The notes: generated by a model from the sequence alone, not told the origin. 64,000 nucleotides of DNA from Roseomonas gilardii subsp. gilardii (GCF_023078375.1 NZ_CP095554.1:2406501-2470500), one strand, 5' to 3'. Positions 55,208 through 63,822 are shown, counted from the stretch's first letter. A program made the numbers and translations.

Positions 55208-55795
55208 TCAGTAATTCCCCTCGGCTTCGGCCTCGTCCTCGGCCAGCGGCATCACCACCGGGGGCGTGCCCGGAACGCGGTCGGCGGCGGCGGCCACGGC
55301 GGCATTCAGCTCCGACTGGGTGCAGAGGCCCAGGATCACCGGATCGCGCGGCTTGATGTTGGCGGAGTTCGCATGGGTGCGGTCCCGCACCTTGGAGATG
55401 GTCTCCTTGGTGGTGGCCAGCAGCTTCTCGATCTGCGTGTCGGTCAGCTCAGGGTGGTTGCGGAGCAGCCACAGGATGCCATCCGGCCGGTCGGTGCGCT
55501 TGGAGACGGGGATGTAGCGGGCGCCCTTGCCGCGCTTCTTGGGCACCGGGATCGGGCTGGCCAGCAGCTTCAGCCGGGCCTTCGGATCGGCCTCGCAGCG
55601 CACGATCTCGTCGCGCGTCAACTGGCCGTTGGCGACCGGGTCATAGCCCACGATGCCCTGCGCCACCTCGCCATCGGCGATCGCCTGCACCTCCAGCGGA
55701 TGCATGCCGACGAAATCGGCCACCTGCTCGAAGGTGAGGGAGGTCTTGTCGATCAGCCACACGGCGGTGGCCTTGGGCATCAGGGGGCTGGACAT
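55208..55795 (-). CDS. trcR: Cell cycle transcriptional regulator TrcR (DUF1013)
   Basis: A 195-residue DUF1013 protein: M-P-K-A-T-A-V-W-L-I-D-K-T-S-L-T-F-E-Q near the N-terminus, H-P-L-E-V-Q-A-I-A-D-G near 33, L-W-L-L-R-N-H-P-E-L near 107 and a helix-turn-helix-like D-T-Q-I-E-K-L-L-A-T-T-K-E-T-I near 120. The family is restricted to alphaproteobacteria and linked to cell-cycle transcription. The ATG at 55780 is an alternative start. Confidence 0.88.
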   Translation of the reverse strand: MSSPLMPKATAVWLIDKTSLTFEQVADFVGMHPLEVQAIADGEVAQGIVGYDPVANGQLTRDEIVRCEADPKARLKLLASPIPVPKKRGKGARYIPVSKRTDRPDGILWLLRNHPELTDTQIEKLLATTKETISKVRDRTHANSANIKPRDPVILGLCTQSELNAAVAAAADRVPGTPPVVMPLAEDEAEAEGNY

Positions 55796-56152
55796 CGGAG
55801 CGTAACCTCTGGACAGGGGCCTGGCCCCCGGGGAAGGAGCGTCGGGCAAAGAGCATCAGGGGGCCGCCATGGGAAAGGCCCCGTGAACGGGGTGGACCCA
55901 TGAAGGGGCCGGGGGCCGCCCGCTGCGGCAGGTCGGCGCCTCCTATAGTGAGAGGCCCGGGCCGGGTCAAAACCCCGGCGAGCCAATCCCGATCAAAAGA
56001 GTCGGACAGGCGGAAGAGCCGCCATTCCGCGCCGCCAGGGGCGCCAGGACGAGCCTCCCCGGAAACAGGGAAAAGGGCCGGCGGATCGCTCCGCCAGCCC
56101 CATCATCCCAAGGCCCGGAAGAAGCGGACCCAGGGGGCATGCAAGGCCGGGG
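55796..56152. terminator. Gene-free stretch with the hsp20 terminator (56071-56100)
   Basis: On the minus strand GGGCTGGCGGA and TCCGCCGGCCC pair over a GCGA loop and are followed by four T (56071-56074), a good terminator for hsp20. The remaining bases toward 55796 should contain the trcR promoter; no gene is seen. Confidence 0.75.
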
Positions 56153-56635
56153 TCAGGCCGCCTTGGGCTGGCCCTCGCCCGATCTGTTCGCCACTTCCAG
56201 GGCGGCACGAGGCGCGGCCGTCCCGATGGCGATGCGGCGGGGCTTCAGCGCCTCGGGCACCTCGCGCTTCAGGGAGACATGCAGGAGGCCGTTCTCCATA
56301 TCCGCGCCCTGGACCTGGATATGGTCCGCGAGCACGAAACGGCGCTCGAAGGCGCGGCCGGCGATGCCACGATGCAGATAGCGGCGCTGCGTGTCCTCCT
56401 GGGCCGCCTTGCCGGACACCACCAGGACATTGTCCTGCGTCGTGATCTCGATGTCGTCGGGGCCGAAGCCTGCCACAGCCATGGTCAGCACATAGGCGTC
56501 GTCCGACACGCGCTCGATATTATAGGGCGGATAGGCAGGGCCTTCCGCGGCGGCGCGGGCAGTGTCCACGAGGCGCGCCATGCGGTCGAAGCCGATGGCG
56601 GTGCGCAGAAGGGGGGAAAGGTCGAAAGCGTTCAC
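56153..56635 (-). CDS. Hsp20 family small heat-shock protein
   Basis: A 160-residue alpha-crystallin chaperone of the IbpA/HspH group. Landmarks: P-P-Y-N-I-E-R near residue 36, [15 protein letters not shown] near 62, [15 protein letters not shown] near 85 and G-L-L-H-V-S-L near 117. The GTG at 56635 follows AGGAGG by six bases; that ribosome-binding site may be masked by a thermometer hairpin. A CTTGAA-CCCC pair near 56790 could be a heat-shock promoter, though its spacing looks short. Confidence 0.92.
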   Translation of the reverse strand: MNAFDLSPLLRTAIGFDRMARLVDTARAAAEGPAYPPYNIERVSDDAYVLTMAVAGFGPDDIEITTQDNVLVVSGKAAQEDTQRRYLHRGIAGRAFERRFVLADHIQVQGADMENGLLHVSLKREVPEALKPRRIAIGTAAPRAALEVANRSGEGQPKAA

Positions 56636-56640
56636 GAGAA

Positions 56641-56662
56641 CCTCCTCAAGCCAAGCAAGGTC
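56641..56662 (-). promoter_or_regulatory. Candidate ROSE-type RNA thermometer at the hsp20 ribosome-binding site
   Basis: Just before the GTG the mRNA reads CCUUGCUUGGCUUGAGGAGG. The UUGCU (56654-56658) can fold over a short loop onto AGGAGG (56641-56646), the hallmark pairing of ROSE elements, with a G-G mismatch opposite the Shine-Dalgarno. ROSE elements precede small heat-shock genes in alphaproteobacteria. Confidence 0.5.
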
Positions 56663-56958
56663 CAGTTGCGGGGCGGCATCCGGGCCGGAACACATCCCAT
56701 CGGGGGCGATGTGCAGGCCGTTGCCGCGCCGGCGACCCCGATCGGGCATCGCTGGCAGCAGGAAGATTGGAAGGGGAAACAGCGTGTTCAAGACCTCTGG
56801 CCGCTGGGAAACCGATGGAAGAGCAGGTCCGGCCGGCATGGGGGCCGCCGCCCCGGCGGGGGCGCTCCACAGCGCCGGAAACGCGAAGGGCCCCGCGGGA
56901 AAGCCCGCGAGGCCCGGAAAGCGCCCATGCTCCCCCCGGCGTGGCCGGGGAGGGGGGC
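56663..56958. terminator. rpmE-hsp20 intergenic region with a terminator-like hairpin (56888-56915)
   Basis: GGGCCCCGCGGG and CCCGCGAGGCCC pair over AAAG. On the minus strand this follows rpmE by about 45 bases; the T content afterwards is low. The rest of the region, toward 56663, is the hsp20 leader and promoter. No gene is seen. Confidence 0.55.
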
Positions 56959-57189
56959 TCAGTCCTTCTTGCGAACGCCGATGCCGGCGAACTTCTTGTT
57001 GAACTTGGCGATCTGCCCGCCCGTGTCGATCACGCGCTGCTGGCCGGTCCAGGCCGGATGGGACTTCGGGTCGATGTCCAGACGCAGCGTGTCGCCTTCC
57101 TTGCCCATGCAGGAGCGGGTCTTGAAGGTGCTGCCGTCGGTCATGATGACCGTGATCTCGTGGTAGTCGGGATGGATATCGGGCTTCAT
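56959..57189 (-). CDS. rpmE: 50S ribosomal protein L31 (zinc-free form)
   Basis: A 76-residue bL31: [12 protein letters not shown] near the start, D-G-S-T-F-K-T-R-S near 20, [11 protein letters not shown] near 42 and [11 protein letters not shown] at the end. It has no C-x-x-C, so it is the C-minus type that does not bind zinc. Monocistronic with an apparent downstream hairpin. Confidence 0.95.
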   Translation of the reverse strand: MKPDIHPDYHEITVIMTDGSTFKTRSCMGKEGDTLRLDIDPKSHPAWTGQQRVIDTGGQIAKFNKKFAGIGVRKKD

Positions 57190-57414
57190 CGGGGGTCTCG
57201 TATCTGGTGGCCGCCCGATGCCGACCGGGCGCGCGGAAACGCGGCTTCTAGCCGCCACGCCCCGGTGGCGCAACCGTCAAGGGCTCTTGGCCAGGGCTCC
57301 TGGCCGCCGCGCCCCGGCCGGATGGCCTTGCCCCCGGCCCGCACCGCGCCCAAACCGGTGCTGCGCCGGTGGATACGCCGGTGGGTGCGATCGTCCCTCC
57401 TTGGTGAAGCCGCG

Positions 57415-58263
57415 ATGAACATCCTCTCCATCCAGTCCTGGGTCGCCTATGGCCATGTCGGCAATGCCTCCGCCGTGTTCCCGCTGCAGCGGCTGGGTGC
57501 CGAGGTCTGGGCGCTCAACACCGTGCAGTTCTCCAACCACACCGGCTACGGCGCCTGGCGCGGCCAGGTCTTCGGGGCGGAGCTGATCCGCGATCTGGTG
57601 GCGGGGATCGAGGAGCGCGGCGTGCTCGGCACCTGCGACGCCGTGCTGTCCGGCTACATGGGCGATGCCGCGATCGGCGAGGCGATCCTGGAGGCGGTGG
57701 CGCGGGTGCGGGCGGCCAACCCGCAGGCGGTCTATTGCTGCGACCCGGTGATCGGCGATGTCGGGCGCGGCGTCTTCGTCCGCCCCGGCATCCCGGAATT
57801 CATGCGCGACCGGGCCCTGCCCGCCGCCGATATCGTGACCCCCAACCAGTTCGAGCTGGAATGGCTGACCGGGCGCACCGTCGCCACGCTGGCCGAGGCG
57901 AAGGAGGCCGTGCGCGCCCTGCAGGAACGCGGGCCGCGCTGCGTGCTGGTGACCTCGTTGCGGGTCGAGGACACGCCCTCCGACGCGATCGAGATGCTGG
58001 CGGCGGAGGGCGGGCACTTCTGGCGGGTCCGCACCCCGCTGCTGCCGATCTCGGTCAACGGCGCGGGCGATGCCATCGCCGCGCTCTTCCTGTTCCACCG
58101 CCTGCGCTGGGGCGATGTGCGGGTGGCGGTCTCCTCCGCCGCTTCCTCCATCCACGGCCTGCTGCGCCGGACGGCCGAGGCCGGGTCGCGCGAGATCCTG
58201 ACCGTGGCGGCGCAGGACGAGTTCGTGCGCCCCAGCCAGACCTTCGTGGCGGAGCCCTGCTGA
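57415..58263 (+). CDS. pdxY: Pyridoxal kinase PdxY
   Basis: A 282-residue ribokinase-fold enzyme that phosphorylates pyridoxal in the PLP salvage pathway. Motifs: [13 protein letters not shown] near residue 5, [11 protein letters not shown] near 37, C-D-P-V-I-G-D near 108, T-P-N-Q-F-E-L near 142 and N-G-A-G-D-A near 217 (catalytic Asp). The N-terminus matches the family exactly. Confidence 0.95.
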   Translation: MNILSIQSWVAYGHVGNASAVFPLQRLGAEVWALNTVQFSNHTGYGAWRGQVFGAELIRDLVAGIEERGVLGTCDAVLSGYMGDAAIGEAILEAVARVRAANPQAVYCCDPVIGDVGRGVFVRPGIPEFMRDRALPAADIVTPNQFELEWLTGRTVATLAEAKEAVRALQERGPRCVLVTSLRVEDTPSDAIEMLAAEGGHFWRVRTPLLPISVNGAGDAIAALFLFHRLRWGDVRVAVSSAASSIHGLLRRTAEAGSREILTVAAQDEFVRPSQTFVAEPC

Positions 58264-58331
58264 GAGGGGTCCTGGCCGCGCCGGGGCGGTTGATCTAGCC
58301 TCCCGCGCCGAACGACGCGGGAGGAAAGCCG

Positions 58332-59657
58332 GTGCGCAAGAAGACGATCCTGGTCCTGGCCGGCCTGGCGGCGGGCCTGCCCCTGCTGGCGCCCCCGGCC
58401 GCGCGGGCCGCCCCCGGCCCTGTCACCTGCCCGGACGGCCTGCCCACCGGCACGGAATGCCGCCGCGGGCGCGACGCCAATGGCGCCTATTACTGGATCG
58501 CGGTGCCGAAGGACTGGAACGGCACGCTGGTGGTGCACAGCCATGGCGGCCCCCGCCTCGGCGCGCCGAAGCCGGACGATCCGGTGGAGGACCTCCAGCG
58601 CTTCGCCGTCACCGTGTCGGAGGGCTATGCCTGGGCGGGCAGCAGCTATCGCCGCGGCGGCTACGGCGTGCGCATGGCGGCGGAGGATACGGAGAACCTC
58701 CGCAAGCTCTTCGTGGCCGAGGTGGCGCAGCCGAAGCGCACCTTCATCCATGGCCAGTCCTGGGGTGGCAATGTCGCGGCCAAGGCGATCGAGCTCTATC
58801 CCGGCAGCTATGACGGCGCGCTGCTGACCAGCGGCGTGCTGGCGGGCGGGACGGAGGGCTATGGCTACCGCACCGACCTGCGCGCCGTGTACCAGTACTA
58901 CTGCCACAACCACCCGAAGCCCGATGAGCCGCAGTATCCGGTCAATATCGGCCTGCCCGCCGGCGAGCGGATGACGGCGAAGGAGCTGGCGGAACGCGTG
59001 AATGCCTGCACCGGGGCCGGGAAGCCGGCGGCGGAGCGCAGCCCGGAGCAGGCGCGGAAGCTGGCCGAGATCACCACGGTGACGCGCCTGCCGGAGCGCA
59101 CGCTGATCGCGCACATGAACTGGGCGACCTTCCTGTTCCGCGACATCGTGGCGGAGCGGCTGGGCGGACGCAGCCCCTTCGGCAACGAGGGCGTGCGCTA
59201 CACGGGTTCCTCCGACGACGCGGCGCTGAACGCGGGCGTGCCCCGGCTGCGCGCCGATCCGAAGGCCGTGGCGGAACTGGCGGAGGACAGCGACCTGACC
59301 GGCAAGGTCACGATCCCGACCCTGACGATGCACGCGATCGACGACCCCACCGCCTTCGTCGAGCATGAGAGCCATTACCGCGCGGTGCGGGAGAAGGCGG
59401 GCACGGCGGGGCTGCTGGTGCAGACCTTCACCCGCGAGCATGTGCACAGCAAGCTGCACACGCCGGAATACGCCGCGGCCTTCGCGGCCCTGTCGCGATG
59501 GGTCGAGACGAAGCAGGCGCCGGAACCGGCGGCCATCGCGGCCTCCTGCGAAAGCTACCGCAAGGCCTATCCGGAGACCTGCCTCTTCGACCCCGGCTTC
59601 CACCTGGCGCCCTATGACAGCCGGGTCTATCCGCGCGACCCGGCCGGGAAGGACTGA
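58332..59657 (+). CDS. Secreted alpha/beta hydrolase
   Basis: A 441-residue exported protein from a GTG. The signal peptide ends A-A-R-A-A. The hydrolase core has H-S-H-G-G-P near residue 70 (oxyanion), the nucleophile elbow G-Q-S-W-G-G with Ser143, Asp in H-A-I-D-D-P near 337 and His in R-E-H-V-H-S near 377. Several Cys could be disulfide-bonded. Esterase or peptidase activity is plausible; the substrate is unknown. Convergent with the protease gene, with seven bases between stops. Confidence 0.85.
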   Translation: MRKKTILVLAGLAAGLPLLAPPAARAAPGPVTCPDGLPTGTECRRGRDANGAYYWIAVPKDWNGTLVVHSHGGPRLGAPKPDDPVEDLQRFAVTVSEGYAWAGSSYRRGGYGVRMAAEDTENLRKLFVAEVAQPKRTFIHGQSWGGNVAAKAIELYPGSYDGALLTSGVLAGGTEGYGYRTDLRAVYQYYCHNHPKPDEPQYPVNIGLPAGERMTAKELAERVNACTGAGKPAAERSPEQARKLAEITTVTRLPERTLIAHMNWATFLFRDIVAERLGGRSPFGNEGVRYTGSSDDAALNAGVPRLRADPKAVAELAEDSDLTGKVTIPTLTMHAIDDPTAFVEHESHYRAVREKAGTAGLLVQTFTREHVHSKLHTPEYAAAFAALSRWVETKQAPEPAAIAASCESYRKAYPETCLFDPGFHLAPYDSRVYPRDPAGKD

Positions 59658-59664
59658 ACGCGCC

Positions 59665-60444
59665 TCAGGAAATCAGGCCGAGCCGCGCCCAGTCGTCCAG
59701 GATGGCGGCGAAGGCGATGCCCTCGTTGCGGAAATGCGTGCTGTTGCCGTTCGGCTCCGGGATCCAGCCGCCGCTGTGATGCAGGGCGACCAGCGCCCAG
59801 CCGTCGTCGAAGACCGGGGAGCCGGAGGAGCCCGGCATGGTGTCGGTCAGGTACTGCACCACCTGCGCGTCGGCATAGGCGACCTCGTTGTCCACCAGCC
59901 CGATCTGCTTGGGCTGGCCGCCCGGGTGCTGGATGATGTTCACGCGCATGCCGACCGAGGCAACGCTGCGGTACGGCGGCACGAAGCCGAACTGCATCCC
60001 CGGATCGCCCTGCACGCCGACCAGCGTGTAGTCCAGCGCCTCGCTCGTCACGAAGAGGACGTCCGGCGCGCACTGATAATAGGTGCTGGCCATGAGCTGG
60101 CCGGAGGCGTCGGTCTCATAGTTGAAGCGCAGCACGGTCTGGCGCGCGTGATCGGCGCTCGGGATCACATGGTTGTTCGTCAGCAGCAGGTTGGGCGCGA
60201 TCAGGAAGCCGGTGCCGAGGCCGAGGCCGGTCACGATCACCTGCGTGACACAGCGCGCCCGCCGCGTCCCCAGCTCCAGGAAGGAGATGGGCCGCAGGTT
60301 GTTGTCGCCGATCAGCACCTCCTTCTGCGAGAAGGCTTCCTTCTGGCTGCAGACGCGGTGCACCGCCAGCGCCTCCCGCGTCGCACGGGTGTTGTCCTCC
60401 TGGCCGCGCCACTGGAAGCCGGGGCCCTCGATCGCCTGGAACAT
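59665..60444 (-). CDS. Trypsin-like serine protease of the radical SAM operon
   Basis: A 259-residue S1-type protease without signal peptide. The catalytic triad is complete: His92 in L-T-N-N-H-V-I, Asp138 in A-L-D-Y-T-L-V and Ser207 in P-G-S-S-G-S-P-V. Asp201 lies six residues before the Ser, the place of the trypsin specificity residue by simple counting, although D-T-x-P-G-S-S-G-S-P is also common in V8-like proteases. About 60 residues precede the protease fold. Third gene after the radical SAM enzyme and the repeat protein; it may cut that protein at its repeated Arg (inference). GGAGAGGA precedes the ATG. Confidence 0.85.
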   Translation of the reverse strand: MFQAIEGPGFQWRGQEDNTRATREALAVHRVCSQKEAFSQKEVLIGDNNLRPISFLELGTRRARCVTQVIVTGLGLGTGFLIAPNLLLTNNHVIPSADHARQTVLRFNYETDASGQLMASTYYQCAPDVLFVTSEALDYTLVGVQGDPGMQFGFVPPYRSVASVGMRVNIIQHPGGQPKQIGLVDNEVAYADAQVVQYLTDTMPGSSGSPVFDDGWALVALHHSGGWIPEPNGNSTHFRNEGIAFAAILDDWARLGLIS

Positions 60445-60593
60445 CGTCCTCTCCGCTTTGTCCTCGTCGCTCCCGCCGGGGAGGGACCGGGGCGGCCTCC
60501 ACGCGCCATGGCGCATCCCTGCCGTCCCGGTCCCTTGTTCCGGCGGCAGCCCCACCCGGTCGCTCCAGGCGGTGCCGCCTCGCCGCTCCCGCC

Positions 60594-61385
60594 CTAGGTG
60601 CCGCTTTCCGAACCCCGCGTTCCGCCGGAAGCCGCGGCGAGCTGCTGGATCTGCTGGTCCAGCGCCTCGCTCTCATTGACCAGGAGGTCCGCCAGAGCGC
60701 GCAGGCCCCGTGCGACATCGGCGATCGTGGCCGCGGCGGGCACCGTCACGGTGAAGCCCCCCTGGACGCTCCCCTGGACGCCCCCCTGGGTCGATTCCTG
60801 CCGGCCCAGCATGCCGCCCAGGCCGCGTTGCCCGGCCGTGGCGACGGCCACCACCACCGTGCTGGCGGCCCTGCCGAGATCGGAGCCGATGCTGCCACGC
60901 TGCCCGGCGCTGGCGGCGACGATGACGACGGTGCTGGCGGCCCTGCCGAGATCGGAGCCGATGCTGCCACGCTGCCCGGCGCTGGCGGCGACGATGACGA
61001 CGCTGCTGGCGGCCCTGCCGAGATCGGAGCCGATGCTGCCGCGTTGCCCGGCACTGGCGGCGACGACGACGACGGTGCTGGCGGCATTGCCCGCCTGGCT
61101 GGCGATGCTGCCGCGCTGCCCGGCCGTGGCGATGGCCACCACCACCGTGCTGGCGGCCAGGCCGCCCAGGAAGCGGCTGCCTTCCGTCAGGTCCAGCGAA
61201 GGCTGGATCTGCTGCTGGAAGTCGGGGCTGTTCACATCGACCCCGTTCTTCTCCAGCAGTTCCAGCGTATCCGCCAGGAAGCGCGCGCGCGCGGTCGGCG
61301 ATTGCAGCAGGCGCTGCTCCAGCGCCTCGAAATTGCCCGGGTCGGAGGATGAGGAGCCCGGGCCGGTACTGCCTGTGTCGGACAT
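60594..61385 (-). CDS. Repeat protein, candidate multi-core RiPP precursor
   Basis: A 263-residue protein with no Cys and no signal peptide. Order: Ser/Gly-rich start (1-17); helical leader-like part (18-70: F-E-A-L-E-Q-R-L-L, A-R-F-L-A-D-T-L-E-L-L-E-K-N-G-V-D-V); five tandem repeats of 24, 24, 24, 24 and 23 residues (77-195); Gly/Gln-rich linker; C-terminal helical part (220-252). Each repeat reads A-A-S-T/S-V-V-x-V/A-x-A-S/T-A-G-Q-R-G and then mostly S-I-G-S-D-L-G-R. No aromatic residue occurs in the repeats. The position right after a radical SAM/SPASM gene and before a protease gene suggests a modified, cleaved peptide precursor; a structural amyloid-like protein is the alternative. Confidence 0.7.
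   Translation of the reverse strand: MSDTGSTGPGSSSSDPGNFEALEQRLLQSPTARARFLADTLELLEKNGVDVNSPDFQQQIQPSLDLTEGSRFLGGLAASTVVVAIATAGQRGSIASQAGNAASTVVVVAASAGQRGSIGSDLGRAASSVVIVAASAGQRGSIGSDLGRAASTVVIVAASAGQRGSIGSDLGRAASTVVVAVATAGQRGLGGMLGRQESTQGGVQGSVQGGFTVTVPAAATIADVARGLRALADLLVNESEALDQQIQQLAAASGGTRGSESGT
60801..61157 (-). repeat. Five tandem 72-base coding repeats
   Basis: The DNA behind the five 24-residue repeats. The three central copies are almost identical at the base level, sharing 20-base blocks such as CTGCCGAGATCGGAGCCGAT on the plus strand; the first and last copies have diverged, and the last is three bases shorter. This points to recent internal duplication and likely copy-number change. 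Confidence 0.92.
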
Positions 61386-61482
61386 GGATGTCTGCTCCGG
61401 ATTGGACGTTCTGGATGGGTCACGGCAGGGGCCCGGGCCTCGGCGGAGGCACCATGCCCCGGCTGCCGTGAGGTGCGAGTCC

Positions 61483-62703
61483 TCAGGCGATGCTGACCGA
61501 GCGGAGGGTGTCGAGGATGACACGCTCCCCGGCCGCATCGCCCTTCTGCGCCCGCACCGCGGCGAGAAGCTGGGTGATCCGCTCGCATTCCAGCCGCTCC
61601 ATCACCGCCAGGATGCGGTCGGCCAGGACCGGGTCGCGGAACAGGCGGTGGCAGAGGTGGCACGGGCCCACCGCCTGCGACGGATCGGGCAGGTCGCGCG
61701 CCAGATCGGCATCGGCCTCCCGCAGCAGGCGGTAGAGTTCCGCGAAATTCTGGCTCTTCATCACCCGCAGCAGCAGGGAGCCCTCGGCGCGGTCCCAGAC
61801 CTCGGACAGCGTGTCGCGATACACGTTGCCGAGGCTGAGCTTCGGCATTTCCCGGTTGTAGACCGAGCAGCAGGGATAGACCTCGCCATCCCAGAAGACC
61901 GTGATGTCGTGGTAGATCCGCTTGTAGCAACTGCCGAAGCCGGGGCTCTGCGGGACATGGCCATAGCTCGCCGGCGTGACGGAGATGTTGCGCTGCCCCA
62001 TGCGCCCGACATCGGGCAGCACCACGCGGTTGACGACATCGATGTCCGGCTGCCCCGCATATTCGGGGAAGATCTGCTCCAGCCGCATCGTGTCGTCATA
62101 GAAACTGGAGCAGAGGCAGACATGCACGCCGCATTCGCGGGCCGCGTCGATGGCATTGCGCACATATTGCAGCGGCACCCAGTTCTCGTGGCTCGGGTCG
62201 TGCGTGGCGGTGAAGACATCGACGCCATGGGCGGCGAGGTCGCGCAGAACGCGCCGCGCCTCCCCCATGTCCTTCGCCCAGTAGCAGGAGGAGATCATGG
62301 AGAAGGGCAGGCCGTGCTTCTGCATGCGCGCCGTGATGCGCATGACCTCGTCGTAGAAAATCAGCGCCTCGCCGCCGGTGAAGCCGCATTGCGCGAAGAT
62401 GCCGAGTTCGGCGGCCTGATCCACCAGGTCCAGCGCCAGCGCCTCGTCCATGGTCTCGCTGCGCTTCGGCGAGCAGCCATAGCAGCAGTAGTCACAGGCC
62501 AGCGGGCATTTCATCGTGTAGTTGAGGATCAGGATGTTGAAGAGATCCGGTTCCGGTGTGAAGCCGGTCATGCGGGCGATGTCCGTATCGACCTGCTGGC
62601 GGCGCAGGGAGCGCGGCGCCATGGCCAGGCGGGGCCGCAGGAGCCTTTCGGGGCGCGTCACCCGGGCATCGAGGGCGGGAATGCGGTGGCAGGGGCTCGA
62701 CAT
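61483..62703 (-). CDS. Radical SAM/SPASM-type peptide-modifying enzyme
   Basis: A 406-residue enzyme. The radical SAM cluster is Cys66-x3-Cys70-x2-Cys73 in K-C-P-L-A-C-D-Y-C-C-Y-G-C; G-G-E-A near residue 109 is the SAM-binding motif. The C-terminal auxiliary-cluster region is SPASM-like: G-S-C-Y-K-R-I, D-G-E-V-Y-P-C-C-S-V, L-S-L-G-N-V-Y and G-P-C-H-L-C-H-R-L-F. Such enzymes usually alter ribosomal peptides. First gene of rSAM, repeat protein (97-base gap), protease (149-base gap), all on one strand. The start at 62703 leaves the AT-rich upstream DNA outside; an ATG at 62841 would add 46 unlikely residues. Confidence 0.88.
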   Translation of the reverse strand: MSSPCHRIPALDARVTRPERLLRPRLAMAPRSLRRQQVDTDIARMTGFTPEPDLFNILILNYTMKCPLACDYCCYGCSPKRSETMDEALALDLVDQAAELGIFAQCGFTGGEALIFYDEVMRITARMQKHGLPFSMISSCYWAKDMGEARRVLRDLAAHGVDVFTATHDPSHENWVPLQYVRNAIDAARECGVHVCLCSSFYDDTMRLEQIFPEYAGQPDIDVVNRVVLPDVGRMGQRNISVTPASYGHVPQSPGFGSCYKRIYHDITVFWDGEVYPCCSVYNREMPKLSLGNVYRDTLSEVWDRAEGSLLLRVMKSQNFAELYRLLREADADLARDLPDPSQAVGPCHLCHRLFRDPVLADRILAVMERLECERITQLLAAVRAQKGDAAGERVILDTLRSVSIA

Positions 62704-63033
62704 GGCTGGGGTCCTGTCTGTTGCTGACCTGGCGGAAGGCAAAGAGATCTCGTCAGCGGACCGGCGGGAAATTTCTTCCGACGGAGCGCATTTGTTCTGA
62801 ATAAATTGTAATAATTTTCCGTTTTTACTGTGACACATCATCCATTTGAATGATAAATCACGGTTCCCGCTGGATATTTACTATGTGATTTCGATATTGG
62901 AACGTTATCACGATCGGTTGATGATTGAGGAACTTCACACAGTCTCAACCGATCCTGGCAGGGCCGCCGTGCCCGGGAACACAGTGGCGCCGCGCCCGGG
63001 CCGTGATGCGCGCCACCCGGTTGGAAAGGCGGC
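62704..63033. promoter_or_regulatory. Upstream region of the radical SAM operon, AT-rich at about 62780-62945
   Basis: Bases 62780-62945 are markedly AT-rich, unlike anything else in the window. They contain runs such as AATAAATTGTAATAATTTT and TATTTACTATGTGATTTCGA. This is the likely promoter and regulatory region of the radical SAM operon, and its composition suggests acquisition from another source or xenogeneic silencing. A plus-strand frame from 62846 begins plausibly but degenerates into Arg/Pro sequence, so I do not call it. Confidence 0.55.
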
Positions 63034-63485
63034 TCAGAAGCCGATGCAGGCGGGACGAAGGACGCGCAGCACGGATTCCTGCCGGAAACGCCGCCGGTAG
63101 GCTTCGGCGAGGGGTTCCAGCCGCGACGCGGCCTCGGCCGGGCCGGCGCCGGGCAGGGCGAGGATCAGCAGCTTCGATGCCTCGCGCTCCGCATGCCCAT
63201 CCGCGCCACGCCACTGGCCCATGGCATCCAGCACCGTCAGCCCGTCCGGGAAGCGCGGCGTGACCTCGGCGGCCAGAAAGGCATCCCAGGCGCCCTCGCC
63301 GACCACCTGCGCGCCATCCCGGTTCCGGCCGAAGAAGAGTTCCGCCACCATGCCCTGCCGCAGCCCGTCCGGGCAGTCCGCCTGCGAGATGGCGGGGGTG
63401 CGGCACAGGCGGAAAGCGCCACCGCCGCGGCCAACGCGGACAGAACGCGCCCGCCGCGCACGGTCTCATCGGCGGGGCGGGCCAT
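63034..63485 (-). pseudogene. DUF3574 lipoprotein, frameshifted
   Basis: The 5' part, from ATG 63485, is a lipoprotein signal (V-L-S-A-L-A-A-A-V-A-L-S-A-C). The 3' part, one frame away, is a DUF3574 domain: Q-G-M-V-A-E-L-F-F-G-R-N, W-D-A-F-L-A-A-E-V-T-P-R-F-P-D-G-L, and a final S-V-L-R-V-L-R-P-A-C. One extra G in the G5 run at 63394-63398 joins them as A-C-A-A-P-P-A-I-S-Q-A-D-C, a 150-residue protein. The function of DUF3574 is unknown. It starts just after the SMR/EamA-like gene. Confidence 0.8.
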
Positions 63486-63486
63486 G

Positions 63487-63822
63487 TCAGGCCACGGCCA
63501 GCAGGGCGACCCCGGCGCAGATCAGCCCCAGCGCCGCCACCTTGGCCGGGCCCAGCATCTCGCCGAAGGCGAAATGCCCGATCGCCGCGACCGCGACATA
63601 GGAAACGGCGGTGCAGGGCAGTGCCACGCTCATCGGCAGCTTGCGCAGCGCCACGATGTAGAGCAGCGCCGCGCCGCCATAGGCACCAAGGCCGATGATG
63701 GTCTGCCAGCGGAAAAGCTGGGTGAGGAAGCCGCCCTCGCCCAGCGTGCCGGCCTTGAGCAGGACCTGGCCGAACAGCGAGGTGCTGATCGCCGCGGCCA
63801 GCGCGATCCAGGAAGGCATCAT
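63487..63822 (-). CDS. SMR/EamA-like four-helix membrane transporter
   Basis: A 111-residue protein with four membrane helices: A-L-A-A-A-I-S-T-S-L-F-G-Q-V-L-L-K near residue 7, A-Y-G-G-A-A-L-L-Y-I-V-A-L near 47, P-C-T-A-V-S-Y-V-A-V-A near 68 and A-L-G-L-I-C-A-G-V-A-L-L at the end. The size fits small multidrug-resistance proteins and ArnE-like lipid-sugar flippases. Its ATG overlaps the stop of the upstream glycosyltransferase gene, which favours a flippase subunit acting on a lipid-linked sugar. Confidence 0.82.
   Translation of the reverse strand: MMPSWIALAAAISTSLFGQVLLKAGTLGEGGFLTQLFRWQTIIGLGAYGGAALLYIVALRKLPMSVALPCTAVSYVAVAAIGHFAFGEMLGPAKVAALGLICAGVALLAVA

Noticed and set aside
60801-61157. 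Tandem repeats as a CRISPR array
   Set aside because: The 72-base units are contiguous, have no unique spacers, and are coding in one frame with protein-level conservation.
62846-63100. Plus-strand reading frame starting in the AT-rich segment
   Set aside because: The first 40 residues look plausible, but the rest is Arg/Pro/Gly sequence antisense to the DUF3574 gene, with no ribosome-binding site and no recognisable domain.
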